Made by a program: the position numbers and the translations under genes. Shown here in pieces: positions 52,529 through 63,866 of a stretch of 64,000 nt of DNA (within the stretch, counting starts at the first letter, position 1; each line of letters opens with the position of its first letter). The DNA lies in the NCBI GenBank assembly GCA_013397435.1, contig VZRG01002550.1, positions 31,653 through 95,652 of the forward strand, written 5' to 3'. The notes below the pieces were generated by a model that worked only from the letters and a program-made list of their open reading frames with translations, made no database searches and was not told the origin of the DNA. The stretch is from Erythrocercus mccallii. Its lineage: Eukaryota > Chordata > Aves > Passeriformes > Dicruridae.

Positions 52529-53689
52529 ACACCCTTCCTCTCACACCAATGAGAGATTACAATGAGAGTCATGATCATGGAAGGTTTAAAGAGACGGACA
52601 CAGAACTGCACTGCTGGCTCAGCACCCAGACCCACAGCACACGCCCCACACACTGGTGAGGGTACAGTGTGTGCAGACAGTTTGCAAAGCAGTGGCACAG
52701 GAGCGCACAGAGCACAGAGCCCTCCCTCTCTGGAGGCACATCTGCACGTTGGGCTGTGCCACTCGTTTGGGCCCCGGCACCCTTGGGCAGGGCAGCACCA
52801 CACACGGGCAGGTGGCCACCAGCTCCTGGGAAATGACAGGCTCCTGGAGCTGGCACTCAACGTGCATTAAAGACCACACAATTTCACAGAAATTTGGTCT
52901 GGCATTGTTCACTAGGCTGCCATTGGTGTTTAGTCCCTCACAGTTAGCTAGAAACAGCTTTATTCCACAGTTGGGTTCCATAGTCTCACTTTTCCTTTCC
53001 CTTATTCTCTTCCTAAGCAATCCAAACTACCTTATCTATATATAACAATGGACCTGGGGAGTGTAGAGCAAGCACATGGATACTTTGAATCACACAGAGT
53101 CAAATCAATTTGGAAGAAGTACTGCCCTTTTTGGAAAGTATTCACACCAGAAATCCAGAAGAATCCATAAGAATCTGGTAATTATAAGAATCTGAAAATT
53201 ATCCACAGAATCTGTAACTTGGTCCTCCTCTAAGAAGGGAAATGACTGGGCAATATTTCAGCTTGATTATCCACAGGAAAATTCTTGATTTAAAGATTTG
53301 CACATGAGCAGAATCCAGTTACATGACTTCTAAAAGGAGAGAAAGCCAATTAAGACACATTAATATAGCCTATTGATAGGTATCTATACTCTTAAACATT
53401 CACTATTCTAAAGTTGTAACTTCAAGAACCTTGTATTGAAAAACTTTGGGATATTATCTCTGAAATAGATTCCAGAGACCAGAGTTTTTCTATGGAAATT
53501 GGCTAATCCCAGGAGCTTTTGAAATTAGCTATTTAATTCATGTCTTTTTAAAATGAACTCCAGTAACATATTTGATCCTCATTTTTGTACTAAAACAAGG
53601 TACCATGTCTTAGGCTCACAGCCAGCACACTGGAAGTTTTCTAGAAAATAAGGGTAATGCTTTTCAGAAGAAAGATTTCCAGCCAGCTA

Positions 53690-54110
53690 GTCTTGGGTTA
53701 ATGAATCTGATGAGCTTCATTCAGAAATATTCATCCTTCACTGAACTGAAAAGGTCATTCATTTTTCAGCCCCATCAAATAACCAGCTGATTTTGTTATA
53801 TTACATACTGAACATTTCTGCTTCCCATCAGAAGAGTTAAACTTGCCACTGAAATACAGGTACTCAGTAAAAATCAGACACATTGTCTAATGAGTCAGTG
53901 CATGGCCTGTTTCAGCTGATGCCCTGCCTACCATTTCACACACTGAAATGCAAGGCATTTGGTGCTGAATATATTTAAGAATATAATACACAATCAAATC
54001 TCATTCTGATTCATGGCAATAATGGGAGCACCCTTTTTAGTCATTTCAATCAATCGATCTGCATATTAAAGAACCTTTTCAAGATTTTAACAGGGAAAAA
54101 TCCCAGGGTG
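53690..54110. promoter_or_regulatory. Possible conserved non-coding element
   Basis: A non-repetitive stretch with regulatory-looking cores: TAATGAGTCAGTGCATGG (AP-1/Maf-like), TCAGCTGATGCCC (E-box), CATTTCAATCAATCGATCTG (PBX/TALE and CUT-like) and GCATATTAAAG. Complexity is high and few simple repeats interrupt it. The impression of constraint is inferred from motif density, not measured. Confidence 0.28.
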
Positions 54111-54288
54111 AAGACTCATGGCCCCTCAGGGTAGCACTTCAGAAAGCATATTCCAATATCAAAAGTCAAGCTTCTCTGTTCACATGCCAAAAATCAGATA
54201 TGTGCAGAGAAAAAAGGGATATGGAGGGGACAAGGGCTGGGCTGCATCTGCGCTGTCTGAGGTTGACTTCCTGGATTTCCTCCTCCAG

Positions 54289-54444
54289 GAGTATTGCCTC
54301 TGTTGTATGAACAGATTTTTCTATTACCAGAGCCAGCCTGAGCTGGTACTGAGGCGACTGCCAAGGCCATCACTTAACTGGATGAGGCTGCGATCCATTA
54401 CTGAAACAAATATTGCGAGTGAACTTGATAGATCAGCTGTTTAG
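54289..54444 (+). CDS. Candidate 3' terminal coding exon, protein unidentified
   Basis: A pyrimidine-rich stretch ending TTTCCTCCTCCAG at 54288 precedes 51 in-frame codons starting GAG (phase 0) and ending at a TAG at 54442-54444. The peptide begins EYCLCCMNRFFYY, continues with an arginine/leucine-rich middle and ends in DRSAV. Three CpGs are retained in the second half. The open frame extends upstream of the acceptor to 54118, so splicing is not required for openness. I recognise no family. It could equally be conserved non-coding DNA or chance. Confidence 0.18.
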   Translation, partial: EYCLCCMNRFFYYQSQPELVLRRLPRPSLNWMRLRSITETNIASELDRSAV

Positions 54445-54640
54445 CTTGTTGCTTCCACTTCCCAAGCAGCTGCAGCTCTTCCCAAACTCGCTGCATTGAT
54501 TTTCTGACAACAAATGTCACTACAGTGAAATCATGATGAAACAGCAGATAAGAAAGCAAGAGTGCCAGATCAGCAACACAAACTCCCACAGCACCTTAGA
54601 AATAATAGGAGCGTTCAGGAAGCCAACTGCTCTTATTTAA

Positions 54641-54667
54641 AATATATATAAATAAATAAAATATTTT
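54641..54667. repeat. AT-rich simple sequence (ATATATAAATAAATAAA)
   Basis: Short run of TA and AAAT repeats with no further feature. Confidence 0.8.
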
Positions 54668-57599
54668 TGCAAATACAGGGCAAAATCCTTCTTTCCTTTT
54701 ATGTGAAGGACCCTAGTTCAGTGTACCAGGTCACACTGAATTCCTGCTAGGACCAGAAGTGTTCCTGTGACCCTAAAAGCTCCATAGCAGGAAATTTGTA
54801 AACACTAGTCTTGCTGCCAGGGCACAGATTGCTGTAAAACTGTATGCAAGAACAATTGCGAAACAATTGCCTGCCAGAGATGTTGCTAGGATGTGGCACA
54901 GTTCCAGCCTAGTGCAAGTTCTGGGGCACGTACTGCTCTGTGCTTGGCTGCAGAGCAAAGCATGCAGCTTATGGGGGCATCCAGGGCAAGATGAAGTGTC
55001 AGTGACTGAAGCAAGCCAAACCCCAGGAACAAGGCAAGGCTAAACAAAAATTCAACACACCTGGAAGCAATTATTAGGTATTTTCAATTCCATTTTGGGG
55101 TGGGAGAGGATACACCTTAAACACTGCTCAGCCTAACAGAAGGGAAGGAGAGTTGTGACAATGCAATAAATATGCTTCATTAAAACAAGATGATACATCT
55201 ATACAAAAAGTAAATGTGCACCTCTTTACTTAGCCTCTCCTATAAATCCAAACTGTCATGCCATACCTCAGCTCTCAGTCCTAGTTTTCAGAAATTCATT
55301 TTGAGTCTGCTGCCTGATAAGCTCTTGCCATTAGGTGTAAAAATCAAACTTATCTCCATTCTCATTCTTCAGATACCACGTCTTCAATCGCCTGCTCATG
55401 CACCACTTGTTCCCTAAATGCTTCACATTAGCATAGAAATGCTTCCTCTAAATTACCTTCGTTCCTTTTTTTACTTAAGAAGGGTTTATGTGAAAATTAA
55501 ATGTCTATGAGTTAAGACCATATTCTAATCCTAATGCAATAATACTTTTTACTGAGCATAGGTTTTTAAATTAAGAGTATGTTACATCAATGAACAAAAT
55601 TTACCCCTGTGTCTTACCATGTCCTGATCCTCCAGCCACTGAGCAACCTCTTGTACCACTGGCCCTTCCCCTGAATGTGTTCATCACAGAGGCCAAGCCT
55701 GGACAGTTGGAATGCAAATATATCCACAATTAGCAGCATTGCTGGACCATTTTAAAAACCTTCTGAAAACACTTTAAGTGATTCGCTGTATTTTATGGCT
55801 TTTTTCTCACAGCCATCGGCTCAAAAATCTTGCTTATTCTCAGGGGATGAGGAGAGAAACCAAGAGCTCTTGGACACAGGCTCCCAATCAGGCACAGAGC
55901 CCCTGTAGTCTGCTCAAGGCTGGTTTAAGTCCTAATTGCCCCAATCTGGCACTGTCAGAAACCTCTAGAACTGTCCTATTGACATAGGTCATTGCAACAT
56001 GACCTATTCTATCCATCCTCACTCATGAGCTCTGAGCTGCCTCTCCTAGGCCACACTGCCACTAGAAGAGCTCAGATTTAAAGGCTAAGTATGTGAACAA
56101 TGAAGGGGAACAGATCTGCATCTGTGATGTATCCAGTGGCCTGAAAAAATAGAGTTCTGTACACATACAATGATGCCAGTGTGCTGTATTTGTCACTACT
56201 ACAATCCAGTAAATGCCAGAGATACATTGCTTTCACTGAAGTACCAGAAAGCCAAGTTAGAAACATTAATGGCTTGGTATTATGAGGTATTTACTATTTG
56301 TGTTAGAATAACCATATTTATAAACATACTTTTTAGACAATAACATAGTCTACTGTGCCAAACATGTTATCATCTCCTCACTGCCACACTTGTTCATCAA
56401 TCCCCAGAGAACCCAGCACAGCCTTGCACCAAAGCATGTTAGTACATTCTCTAACAGCCAATGTGGGCACAGGAAGTTTATTCACCATCTGGATATCATG
56501 GAACACCCCTCTGTCTCTCTCCAAGTCCACCCATTTAACACAGAACCAGAATGCCCAGCACCAGCACCCTGCAAAGTGAGCCCTTTACACAAGTCAGAGA
56601 AGAAATAAGAGTGGGCGTCTTGATTTAGCTTCAATAAGCTAATGCAGAAGAACTGCTGGGAACACTTGAAATAATTGTCTTAATTATAGAAGTATTAACT
56701 AAATAGTTATAAGGGATTTTAAAAACACAAACCATTTTAAATGCATCACCTGCCTGTGCATTCCGCTACCCCTTCTCTAAAATTATGTTTAGATTTTTCA
56801 TTTCTTCCATTTTGCCTTCCCACAGGGATAAACTCAGCAGCTACCCAAAAGGCTGCTACATGATGCCTTTATACCTACAGCAAGAAAATCCAAGGCTTCC
56901 ATGTGAGAGTAATTTATGTCTATTGTTTTAACCAGGGGTTATGGCATATAAGGACGCACGTTCATGGTGCTCAGAGCAGCCAACAGGACTCCAGCTGTAA
57001 GCTCACACACATGCATTTTCTCAGCATCTCCTATACAGAGACTGACAAGTGAAAATGAGGAGCTATTACGAGTTGCTGTACCAAGACCTGAAGCCTGCAG
57101 TGAGGAAGAGTCCACTGATTTTTTTAAATATGATTTGAGGAATCTAAGTGTAGTTTACAGGTTGTGTCACAATCAAAGCCAGCAATTGTGAAACGTTAAA
57201 CTTCCAAATAATTCTTCATTCAAATAGACATGACAAAGATAAATGGCTGGCTACCACTCAGAGCAAAGCACTTACCCAAATTATTCATTATGAAAGGACT
57301 AATTAAGCAACAGGGAGCCTGACCACCATTCTGAATGAGACTGGAGTGAGACAAAAGCTCACCTGTGCAGGAGGGATGAGAGGTCAGGAGAGGCAAGTCC
57401 ATTTCAGAAAGACAAAGAGAAACAGACACATTCTGTAATTCATCTGTGACTGCAGGCATGGGATAGGACCAGTAGATACATTAAAAGACTCCACATTGAA
57501 ACCCAACAAGACAAAAATGGCAATGAAATGCATAATTTTTTTCTGTCAGTACATGTGTGCAAGAAACCATCAGCTCTGAAGCCTCTCCTTAGGTGTAGA

Positions 57600-58620
57600 T
57601 TTGGCTGAGCATCGCATGTCCCCGGAGAGGTGTGCAGGTGTGCTCAGGTACCCAAGGCACAGAGGAGAAGGTGCCGGGGGGTACAGCAGGACCACACAGC
57701 CCTCGGTGGTGTGCCAGCACTCCACAGCACAGACAGGAGCCAAATGCCCGACAGCAACAGAGCACCCCCAGAGCCTGAACCCCACAGCCCAACAGCCCAG
57801 ACAGACAACAGAGTCACTTACAACACATCCCCAAATGATTTTCTGCAGGCCCCTCCAGACTCTGTTGCCAGCAATAGGTTGCTGGGGCTCATCTCCAGCG
57901 CAGTTCAGCAGACGGCGCTCCCGAAGCAGCTGCACCCTGGCAGCCAAGCCTTGCTGAAGGGGTGCCCCAGCACCATCCCCACCCTCACAGCGCAGCCACC
58001 CCGCCATGGCTCACCTCCATCACCTCTATCAGCTCCATCAGCCCCGAGTTGCCTCACGGCCGCAGCTCCTGCAGCACTCCTGAGTGGTGCTCCTTGCTCC
58101 AGCGCTCCCGAGAACCTCCTTCGTCCCAGCTGGTGCTCCTCCATGTGCTTCAGCAGCTCTTTACACTGAAACGTGCCTGAGCACAGCAGCCCCACCACCT
58201 CTCCCTGTTGGAAAATGCACCGATTTTCCTACAGTTTCGGCAACATCCCCACAACCCAGGGTGCAGCAAGGCCTCAGCGCTGGAAAGGGCTTTAGCTCAG
58301 GCACCTTCCAGCAGGCTTCGAGGGGAGCATGGGCACTGAGAGCCTGCAGCAGCCCTTCCCATCCAAGATGCTTCTGGCAAAGCCACAGTATCCTCAAGAG
58401 CAGCTCCCCTCCTGCATATATCCTCCCTGGAGCCCACACTCCCCCAGGAGAGCTCCCACCACAGCCAAGCTGCCCCTGGGATGCTGAGGGCTCACAGCAA
58501 CCCCCCAGCCCGGCAGGGCACAGGTAGAAATAACGAGGCATAGAGCAGACCTCGACTTCCATCTCCTTTTGCCGAGAAACAGTTACCTCTCTGTGAGGGA
58601 AAAAGGTTGAGCAGCACAAC
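57600..58620. other. GC-rich patch with scattered CpGs
   Basis: About 1 kb that is clearly GC-richer than its flanks. The CpGs are most frequent between about 57890 and 58150 (GACGGCGCTCCCGAAGC, CACGGCCGCAGC, AGCGCTCCCGAG, TTCGTCCC). Density falls short of a clear CpG island. On the minus strand a segment around 58110-58170 starts after GTTTCAG and encodes a helix-like run containing KELLKHMEEHQLG. A weak promoter or first exon, a decayed island, or simply a GC-rich isochore patch are all possible. Confidence 0.35.
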
Positions 58621-59265
58621 CCCCTAACAACTTTCAGGTGTGCCTTTTCCTATATCAGGTTCATTAACATTCCTCATTAACACCTGTGGGGCACCACCTC
58701 CCCAAAGGCAGTGGCTGTCTCTCAGGTGTGGCATCAAATATAACATTTCTCATTTAAAGTAAAATAAAAGGAAGGAGGCTTATGCGTGTCTAAGTTATGT
58801 CCTGGGATGAGGGTTCCTGGGTTAAAATAACACAGCAGGTATTCTCTAGGCAGTAGCCACAACACTGTACTTTAATACTGTGTATTTTTACCTCTGCTCA
58901 GCATGAAAGAACATGTAATTAGGGACCAGATGTTAAACTCTTACAAAACCAAAGCGTTATGGTCAGCATGGGCTGCTGCGTGCTCATTCCTGTAGAGGAG
59001 CAGAGAAGCACAAAGAACTGTTTCCCACCACTTACTCCTTACCACTGTATCTCTTTGAACCAGGTGTCCTTTACCATTGACAGCTGTGGCAGTTTGTGGT
59101 GGAGCTACAGGCAGTGAAGCAGCTGATAAGCACATGAGCCCAAGGAGGTCAGCACACTTCACCCCCAAACCCTGCTCTGGCAGTCAGACCTTCCTCACTG
59201 CTTCCTGAGCTGAAAGACCCCCAGTGCCTCCAACCACCCCCATATGGCACTGGCAGCCATCACAT

Positions 59266-59535
59266 CAGAGAATCATTTAGGTTCTAAAGACCTTTTATGA
59301 TATCAAGTCCAACCATTAACCCAGCTCTAAGCTGTGTCTCTAAGCACCATATGCACACGTCTTTTCAATACCTCCAGAGTTGGGGACTGGACCACTTCCC
59401 TGAGCAGCCTGTTCCACTGCTTGCAAGCCTTTCAAAGTGATGAAATTTTTCCAGATATCCAATCTAAACCCTCACTGATGCAACTTGAGTCCATTTCCTC
59501 ATTTCCTATCGCTTGTTACTCGGGAAAAGAGAGGT
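59266..59535 (-). mobile_element. CR1 LINE, 3' fragment of about 270 bp
   Basis: In antisense the known CR1 3' region is plain: AGAATCATTTAGGTTCTAAA, GACCTTTTATGATATCAAGT, CCAACCATTAACCCAGC, then CCTCCAGAGTTGGGGACTGG, ACCACTTCCCTGAGCAGCCT, GTTCCACTGCTTG, ATTTTTCCAGATATCCAATC, TAAACCCTCACTGATGCAAC, TTGAGTCCATTTCCTCATTT and CCTATCGCTTGTTACTCGGG. It is 5'-truncated, with its 5' side at the higher coordinates, contains no intact reverse transcriptase, and is moderately diverged. The short open frames that cross it are translations of the repeat. Confidence 0.93.
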
Positions 59536-62500
59536 CAAGCAGATATAAGTTGTTCTGAAGAACAACACAGGTCACCATTCAACCAAGTTAGTGCACCTGA
59601 AAACATCTGCTGAGTGTGCAAGGTGTCTGTTTTTAGTAAATAGACTGAATAATTGAGATCTGAAGGGCAGATCCCAGACCAGTACAGCAAACATACATAG
59701 GAACCACCACTGGCAAATAAGCAAGTAATGAAGGCTGCCAAGAGTGATTCTCAAAGTTACATAAACACTAAATATGTCACTTTTCCATTTTATGTCTCCC
59801 ATGATAAACTGTTATGAGACATGCACATGGCTTGAAACAGATAATTGTTGATAACCCTGACTGGTGGGAGAAGGAACCATCTGGCAGATGGAAAACAAGA
59901 AGGTGCCAAGAATTTAGCAGACATGGGACCTGCAAATTTATGCAAAGAGGTCTGCAGAGAGGAATATTTAGACATAAGTTCAGCAACTCTGTTCCTATCT
60001 ATACACAAAACAAATTGGAACATCAAAACTATCCAAATAATTATGAAAATTATTCCTGTTTGAAATTCATCTTGAAACTGTGAGGAAAATCAGTGAATCT
60101 AAACCTGTGAACTTAGAAGTGAGGAATTCTTTCTGCATATTAATCACAAATGGTTACAGCACATAGCATCACATTTCATCTTCTGTCCTTCAGGTTTCTA
60201 TCCTCACCGCTTTCAACATGCAAATGCTTTTATTTATCCTCTCCTGGCCTTGCTGCATGGTATCATTTGTTTCTTTCAATTTTCCTTCATAGTATTTCTT
60301 TCTTCCTACAGCAGAGAAAGAGCAACTTCTGATAAGCCCCACTTTGTATTCTTTTCCTTTCTTCTAAGGGAATTTCTTCTGCCTCTGCTCTCCTCTTTAT
60401 CCCTCCTGGGTAGAACAAGGGATATTGCTGGATGCAGCATTCTAATTGTGAATCCACATTTTTCCACTGAGATCACTACTCATTAGCCACTTTGCTACTG
60501 ACCCTTTGCAACAGCTGAGCTGCAGCCAGCATCTCCTGCAGTTTAAGGGAAGCGAGGATGTGACCCGTGTCAGTAGTCCCAGGAAAAACACAATATTAAT
60601 AAATTTATGTAACATATTTAGTGATTTTGGGGCTGGTTTCACTGAAGCATCATGGATCACCAGCACTGAGTTTGGCCAGGGACATTGTGCAGTCTCTGTC
60701 TTTGCAAGCTTACAAGCTCCACCAAGATAAAACCTGAGCAACCTAGTTTGATCTCATAAGCTGACCCTGCTTTGAGCAATAGTTGGGACCAGAAATCCCC
60801 TCCAATATGAATTTATGAGGCCATGATTTCCAGAGGCACCCTGAAATATAACTACCACTGACTCCTGCATAATATTCCAATTCCAATGAAAATGGCACAT
60901 GCAGATATTCTTGAAAATCCAACTTAACGCTTACTAGAATCTTCAGATTTCTTAATATTGTGTCTATAGAGCCCCTTCCAGTTAGCAGCTTCCGCTTCAA
61001 CTGAGGCTGTGACAAACGTGGTTCAGCAGAAGCTTGCCTGATCAGGCTGCTTCCCTAATAATTTTTCATTTGGGGAGTTCCCACAACCATACTTTCATCT
61101 TGTTTTTCAGCATGAACATCCTATTTCCATTCAAATCCCATCAGAATAATGACATTATATCCAGACAGAAGTTTGCAGTGCCTCATACTAAAAGACCTGC
61201 AGGCTGTGCTGGCTACTCACCAATTTTTCTGACAGGAACGAAGAGAGGGTAACCCACCACTCAAGCTCAATTCCTTCCCATCACCCTGTTTATAACAAGC
61301 ATATTCCTGTCTCAGAACTGCAGTGGACACCAGAGAGCTCACCTACATCAGTTGGTGTAAATGGGTCTCTCACATACAGGATTTTCTTCTGTAAAGAAAT
61401 ATGCCATATATTCTTATACACATTTTACAGCTTTGTGTTTCACTGCAGAAGCATATGATTCTTTAATCCCAGTTCTCTCATTTTGAAGACCATTATATTA
61501 TGAATTTTTTTCATAGCTTTCATGGTGTTGATCTGTGTGAGGAATGCCAGCTCTTTGTGGATCAAGGGAAGATGGCACATCTTAAATTTTGCACTGATTC
61601 TCACTGAATTTGCATGGACTCAGACTCTGCACAGTCAATAATGCAGGCCCATTCTTGTATTCCTTTCATAATCTCATGATGCAGGGAGCCCCAAGCTGCA
61701 AATTAAAATAAATACAAGGAAATTTTCCAACTTGCAAATATAAAACAGTCTGTGTTGCACCAATTCTATGCATTTTCTTTGCAGAAACGATAACTTACAT
61801 GAAGAATCATGGATGTTATGATAGCCAAGAGCTGTTATTTAGACACATTAATAGAACTCATTTGTTGCCAGGGAATCCAAATAAACCAGATAAACCTTAT
61901 TTTTTTACTTTAAATGTGTGCAATATAATGAATTTTGCTGAAAAACTCATAGAATAGCATTTGTTATTCTATGTATTCTTTAATTATAAAACATGCACAT
62001 TTTTGTAAGATCTTGCTCAGGGTCTCTGATACAAAATGCAAACCCTATGCACTGACTGGCAGGGTAACTAGCAGAAAGCACTGACAGTTGAAGTCAGATA
62101 CATCAATGGCAAGCAGTTTCACACTCACTTAGAGCCTCCAAATTAAATCTGCTTACCTTATTCATGTGCATAATTCCAGCAGAGTAATATTTATACAACA
62201 CCCTTAACTGAAATGGCAGTAGAAAAAGAACATTTTTGATCCATTCAATGAAGTAACATAACACAGGTAGCATTTGCCCCATGTTCAGCCTGTTCCTGTA
62301 AAGCAGCCCCACATAACTGGCATTTACCTCTCCAAAGGGACTCACGCCTGCATTTATGGGATGCACAGGAGCAAAGCTGGAATACCAACTCTGAGACCAC
62401 CTGTGTGGTGTGCAAGGGCTCATGTTAAACGTCTTTCATTTTCAACACACCACTAGCAATTAGAAATGAAGGGAGAAATTATATCACTGCTCTTCTCATG

Positions 62501-63866
62501 GCCCACAGGATGAGAAACACTTGTTTCAGGATTGCTAATAATCATCCATATTTCACCTCTAAAGACCCAAGTTCTAATCATAATGGAAATGCAAGGTTTG
62601 TGGGTTTAAATTACGTTCCTCTTTCCAGTCATTGCATGAAGTTTAATGTCTTACAAATTACAAGGTGACTGGAAAAATAATGGACTTCCTCCTTTTTTTA
62701 AGAAAGAATGAAAGATACTTGATCTAACATTTTTTTCATTGTCAGGTCCAAGGTTAGCAGCAGCAACTTGCACACTTTTACACATCTTGTGGTTTAGTTG
62801 AGTCAGTGGAAGACAGAGGGTTTTCCTGTTTTCATGCACTGAATTATCATTGCAATTTACCACACCTGTTTGATGTTCTGGCTTTGTTCACAGCAGAAAG
62901 CAACACGTAGTTTCTCATTGGTCTTTCTCTTCCATCAAACCAACACGCCAAGTCGTCAGAACCATCTCCCTCCCATGCAACTGAGTGCACCCTGCACCTT
63001 GTTTGTGCTATTGATATCCTTCACCAATACAAGCATTAGCTTCAGCTGAAGAAGCATGCTGTAATTATTTAATGAGACAGAAAGCAAACCCAGGACCATT
63101 TTCAAACTTAAAAGTCAAGTTTATTCTGACCACAGCTTTGACCACTTTTTTTGAAACCATGTCCTTCATCTTTCCGATACCCTATTTTTTCCTGTAATTT
63201 TCCATATTTAAAACTTTTTTTGAACTCTGTTTGGCTTGTTAAAGTTCCTCTAATTCTCTTTCCTGAATATAAAAAAGGAGTAAAAATCGTCTTTTAATTG
63301 CCAGTTGTTCACATACATATTTAATAGAGCAGCATTAAACACAGGGTTTAGCCCACCAGCACTTCACACAAGCAGGATCCCATTCAGTTCTCCTGAAGCT
63401 TTCCCTGAACAAACACGCGTTCCTTTATTTTCACGAAATGAACATTGCATTATTTCCTCTGTTCACCAAAGCACACCAGGGTACAATTGCACAGTACGTT
63501 GGGTGACTCCTTGCTGCAATGTAGTAGGTGGAGCTCAAATTATGGACCAGATTCAGATGCTGTAACTCTACTGGCAGTGTTTGTATCAGGAAAGTGAAGC
63601 AGATGCTTGCAATGCACCACTATTAGAAGAGCAGTGAGTGCTCTCTCAGAATGACAGGATGATCTTTTTAACATAATTAGGAGCCAAAGGACATTTTTGG
63701 AAGCTGAGTCTATCGGGCTCATCTGTTTCACATTCCCAAAGGCAATCAATTCCTCTTCACTTTACCCATCCTGAAAACTTTCTCAAAAAAGACCAAGGAA
63801 TTCTGCACGCAGAAATTACCGTGCTTCAGCTCCCAAAATCAAGAGCTTTTGGTGTAACGTGGTGCC
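59536..63866. other. Non-coding region approaching a CpG-rich edge
   Basis: AT-rich, mostly featureless sequence with short open frames of no recognisable product. A CNE-like block at 61490-61880 is listed separately. No repeat family or RNA gene recognised. Near 63700-63860 the sequence is still AT-rich, so the compositional change to the right is sharp. Confidence 0.6.
61490..61880. promoter_or_regulatory. Possible conserved non-coding element
   Basis: A run of non-repetitive sequence with GAATTTGCATGGA (octamer-like), GTCAATAATGCAGG (HOX/PBX-like), GCAAATTAAAATAAAT and GACACATTAATAGAAC (homeodomain core). Its texture resembles the blocks at 40195 and 53690. No direct evidence of conservation. 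Confidence 0.22.

Larger units (their letters stand above)
52290..59265. other. Non-coding region with GC-rich patches and candidate elements
   Basis: No gene was recognised. It includes a GC-rich patch at about 52590-52870, the CNE-like block 53690-54110, a candidate terminal exon at 54289-54444, and a GC-rich patch with scattered CpGs at 57600-58620. The frames up to 179 codons at 57630-58169 (+) and their antisense partners are proline/alanine/serine- or glycine-rich, as expected from stop-poor GC-rich DNA. Remaining stretches are AT-rich and featureless. Confidence 0.6.

Noticed and set aside
57630..58169. 179-codon plus-strand frame rich in Pro, Ala and Ser
   Set aside because: Typical translation of GC-rich DNA, with overlapping open frames on both strands. 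No motif supports it as a gene.
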